Below, piece after piece: positions 62,299 to 64,000 of a stretch of DNA of 64,000 bases. The DNA is from Bugulina stolonifera. Taxonomy: Eukaryota; Bryozoa; Gymnolaemata; Cheilostomatida; Bugulidae. The position numbers and the translations under genes were made by a program. The stretch covers positions 3,825,001-3,889,000 of the forward strand of contig OW285196.1 in assembly GCA_935421135.1 (NCBI GenBank). Direction: 5' to 3'. The notes under the pieces are model-generated. The model worked only from the letters and a program-made list of their open reading frames with translations, was not told the DNA's origin and searched no databases. Every line of letters starts with the position of its first letter. Position 1 is the stretch's first letter.

Positions 62299-64000
62299 GT
62301 CTAATGGTTATCTTGTAGGTATATTTTATTAGGTTGTTTAGTCCCAACCATTCAGTAAACATTCGTTATCTCTTGCACCGGCTGTCGCTTCTTGATGTTT
62401 TAAACACTTTGTTTACTTCGCTTCTACTTCGTCTAACAGCAACTCTTTAGTTAAAATAATGTCTCACAATCTCGGAGTTGTCATGCCTTTATTCAAGACT
62501 AAATGATTTCCAGCACCAGAATATATAAATCACTCAATTTACTTTGACGCCCTTTTAAATTATTGACAGACAAGACGCGTCAAGAACTATCTCAGGTCAA
62601 AAACTGTTTATGCTCTTTGAAACTGTGTAGTCTAAAGTGCTGGTAGGACAACTTCAAATGGCGTAGAGTTGACATAGAGTGAACTGTATATGGTATAGTA
62701 AACCTATTTAGGCCTATCCGCACACCTGTTTACTTTGTACTGTCTCTTGACTGATTTGTATGCCTAACCTATTCTATCTGGTTGCAGGGGTAGCTGTGGG
62801 TGAATATTTCCACTCTGATGAAATGCTTTGGAGTTGCCCAATCTACGCGTTGATTTAGCTGATATACGTATGTGCTTTTCCTAGTCTGCATTCAGGTGTA
62901 AATTGTGTTATTTTACTACAATAACCTTTTGCAATCAAACTCTAGTATTTAGGCAACACTTGCAGATTTTATTTTATATTCTAAAGTCATATTTTTGGTT
63001 AATGAAACAGTTTATAAGTATTTTTACGGTAATTCTAGTTTTAATTCAGATTAAATTGAAAGGCATTCAAAGGAATATACGCCTTACAATACAATGTGGG
63101 ATAATAGTGCACGTACAACAAGGTGTACTATGGTTTATACTGCAAAGTTCTCCTTCACATCTAATGTTGTTTGAGCGCTCTGTTTATTAAAGATTATTTT
63201 ATTACTCCTCGCTTATAATACACCTGTGATATATATAATATATTATTTTATAATTTATAACTAAAATGCAATTTTACTGTTTTAGCAAAACTATACATCA
63301 TCATCTTTACATATAGGTTTAATTACATCAATTTTATAAAAAAATTTTGTCTCTTACATAGGATGATGCATGTACACCCTTATTTATTATTGCTTGGAAG
63401 CTATTTTTCCTGAAATACTACCTAATATGGTCATATTATACTCCATCTGATTTAGTAATCGTATTCAATTATGAGTCACCTAAATAGAACATATTATATA
63501 TAATTATATTACTGAAATCTTCCTGTAAGCCATGTACTGATAAATATATTAATAAAGTATATTGTTATAATTTATGACATCGTGTGCAACATACAATGTA
63601 CATTATAATGATGTTCTCATAGCTAGAACTATAACTCCATTGTAACGTTGCGTAACACATGGTGCGGTACTGAAGCCTCTCACTGTTGTATCGAGCTTTA
63701 AAAGTTGTGAAACTGAGTTAGTTACCAAAGTTTGAAAAACTATTTGGATCACTTGTGAAAAAGGTGAGACAATTGGATGATTGAGAGTAATAATAATTGG
63801 TATGCACAGACTAATGGAGTTGTCCTCCCCAATTCACTTTTGTGAGAAGACAACTTTAAACCAGAATCAATTTAGTACTCATAATAAAATAGGAATAGAA
63901 AACAGCTCACGAGAACAACTTTACTTTGTAATCAACTGTTACATACTGTCACCAGGAAGTAAAAGAGATTGTAGTAAACAGTAATGTGACAATAAGGTAC
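62299..64000. other. Gene-free right end of the window
   Basis: AT-rich sequence without a supported gene. A phrase at 63842-63870 (GTGAGAAGACAACTTTAAA...AATCAA) resembles one just upstream of the GPCR first coding exon (21091-21120), so a paralogous gene might start beyond the window. Confidence 0.35.

Overview
This is animal (metazoan) nuclear DNA. The genes have many short GT-AG introns. They encode a class A GPCR, a Ly6/uPAR three-finger protein, NIMA-related (NEK) kinases and an Arb2/FAM172A domain. The sequence is AT-rich, full of the palindrome TACATGTA, and loaded with small transposons and solo LTRs. A sponge or other early-branching marine invertebrate seems most likely, but the window alone does not prove it.

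Layout. (1) 1-11.7 kb: a 16-exon gene for a 1,227-aa protein of unknown function that resembles a multicopy, transposon-like animal family. It is bracketed by ~37-bp inverted repeats and by 31-bp satellite arrays, so the block may be one large DNA transposon. It also holds a clean hAT-type MITE and a pentanucleotide microsatellite. (2) 12.3-12.96 kb: a GC-rich GGN-repeat island. (3) 13.2-18.4 kb: a Ly6/uPAR-like secreted or GPI-anchored protein whose last intron hosts a solo LTR, an 11-bp satellite and a TA-flanked MITE. (4) 21.2-26.8 kb: an eight-exon GPCR with an NRY motif and a very long third intracellular loop. (5) 26.8-34.2 kb: no host gene; contains a solo LTR, a LINE fragment, an 89-bp palindrome and a SINE. 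(6) 34.2-44.5 kb: a NEK-type kinase whose exons run in phase into an Arb2-domain C-terminus, a predicted kinase-Arb2 fusion. (7) 48.9-61.8 kb: a second NEK kinase with the same first six coding-exon lengths but a different acidic tail, so the two are tandem duplicates. (8) 51.5-57.1 kb: a nearly intact, young LTR retrotransposon on the minus strand, inside the last kinase-domain intron of the second NEK gene. (9) 61.9-64 kb: a CTAC microsatellite and no recognisable gene.

The most interesting system is the LTR element. It has 804-bp LTRs with only three differences seen by eye, a tRNA-Leu primer site, and a Gag ORF separated from an in-frame protease ORF by one TGA. In place of reverse transcriptase and integrase it carries a long unrecognised region with a Cys/His cluster. 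Six further solo LTRs of the same or related families lie in the window; five of the seven LTR insertions are flanked by the same 4-bp duplication, ATAT.

Exon boundaries were placed by hand from splice consensus, reading-frame continuity and protein similarity recalled from memory. No alignment or database search was run.
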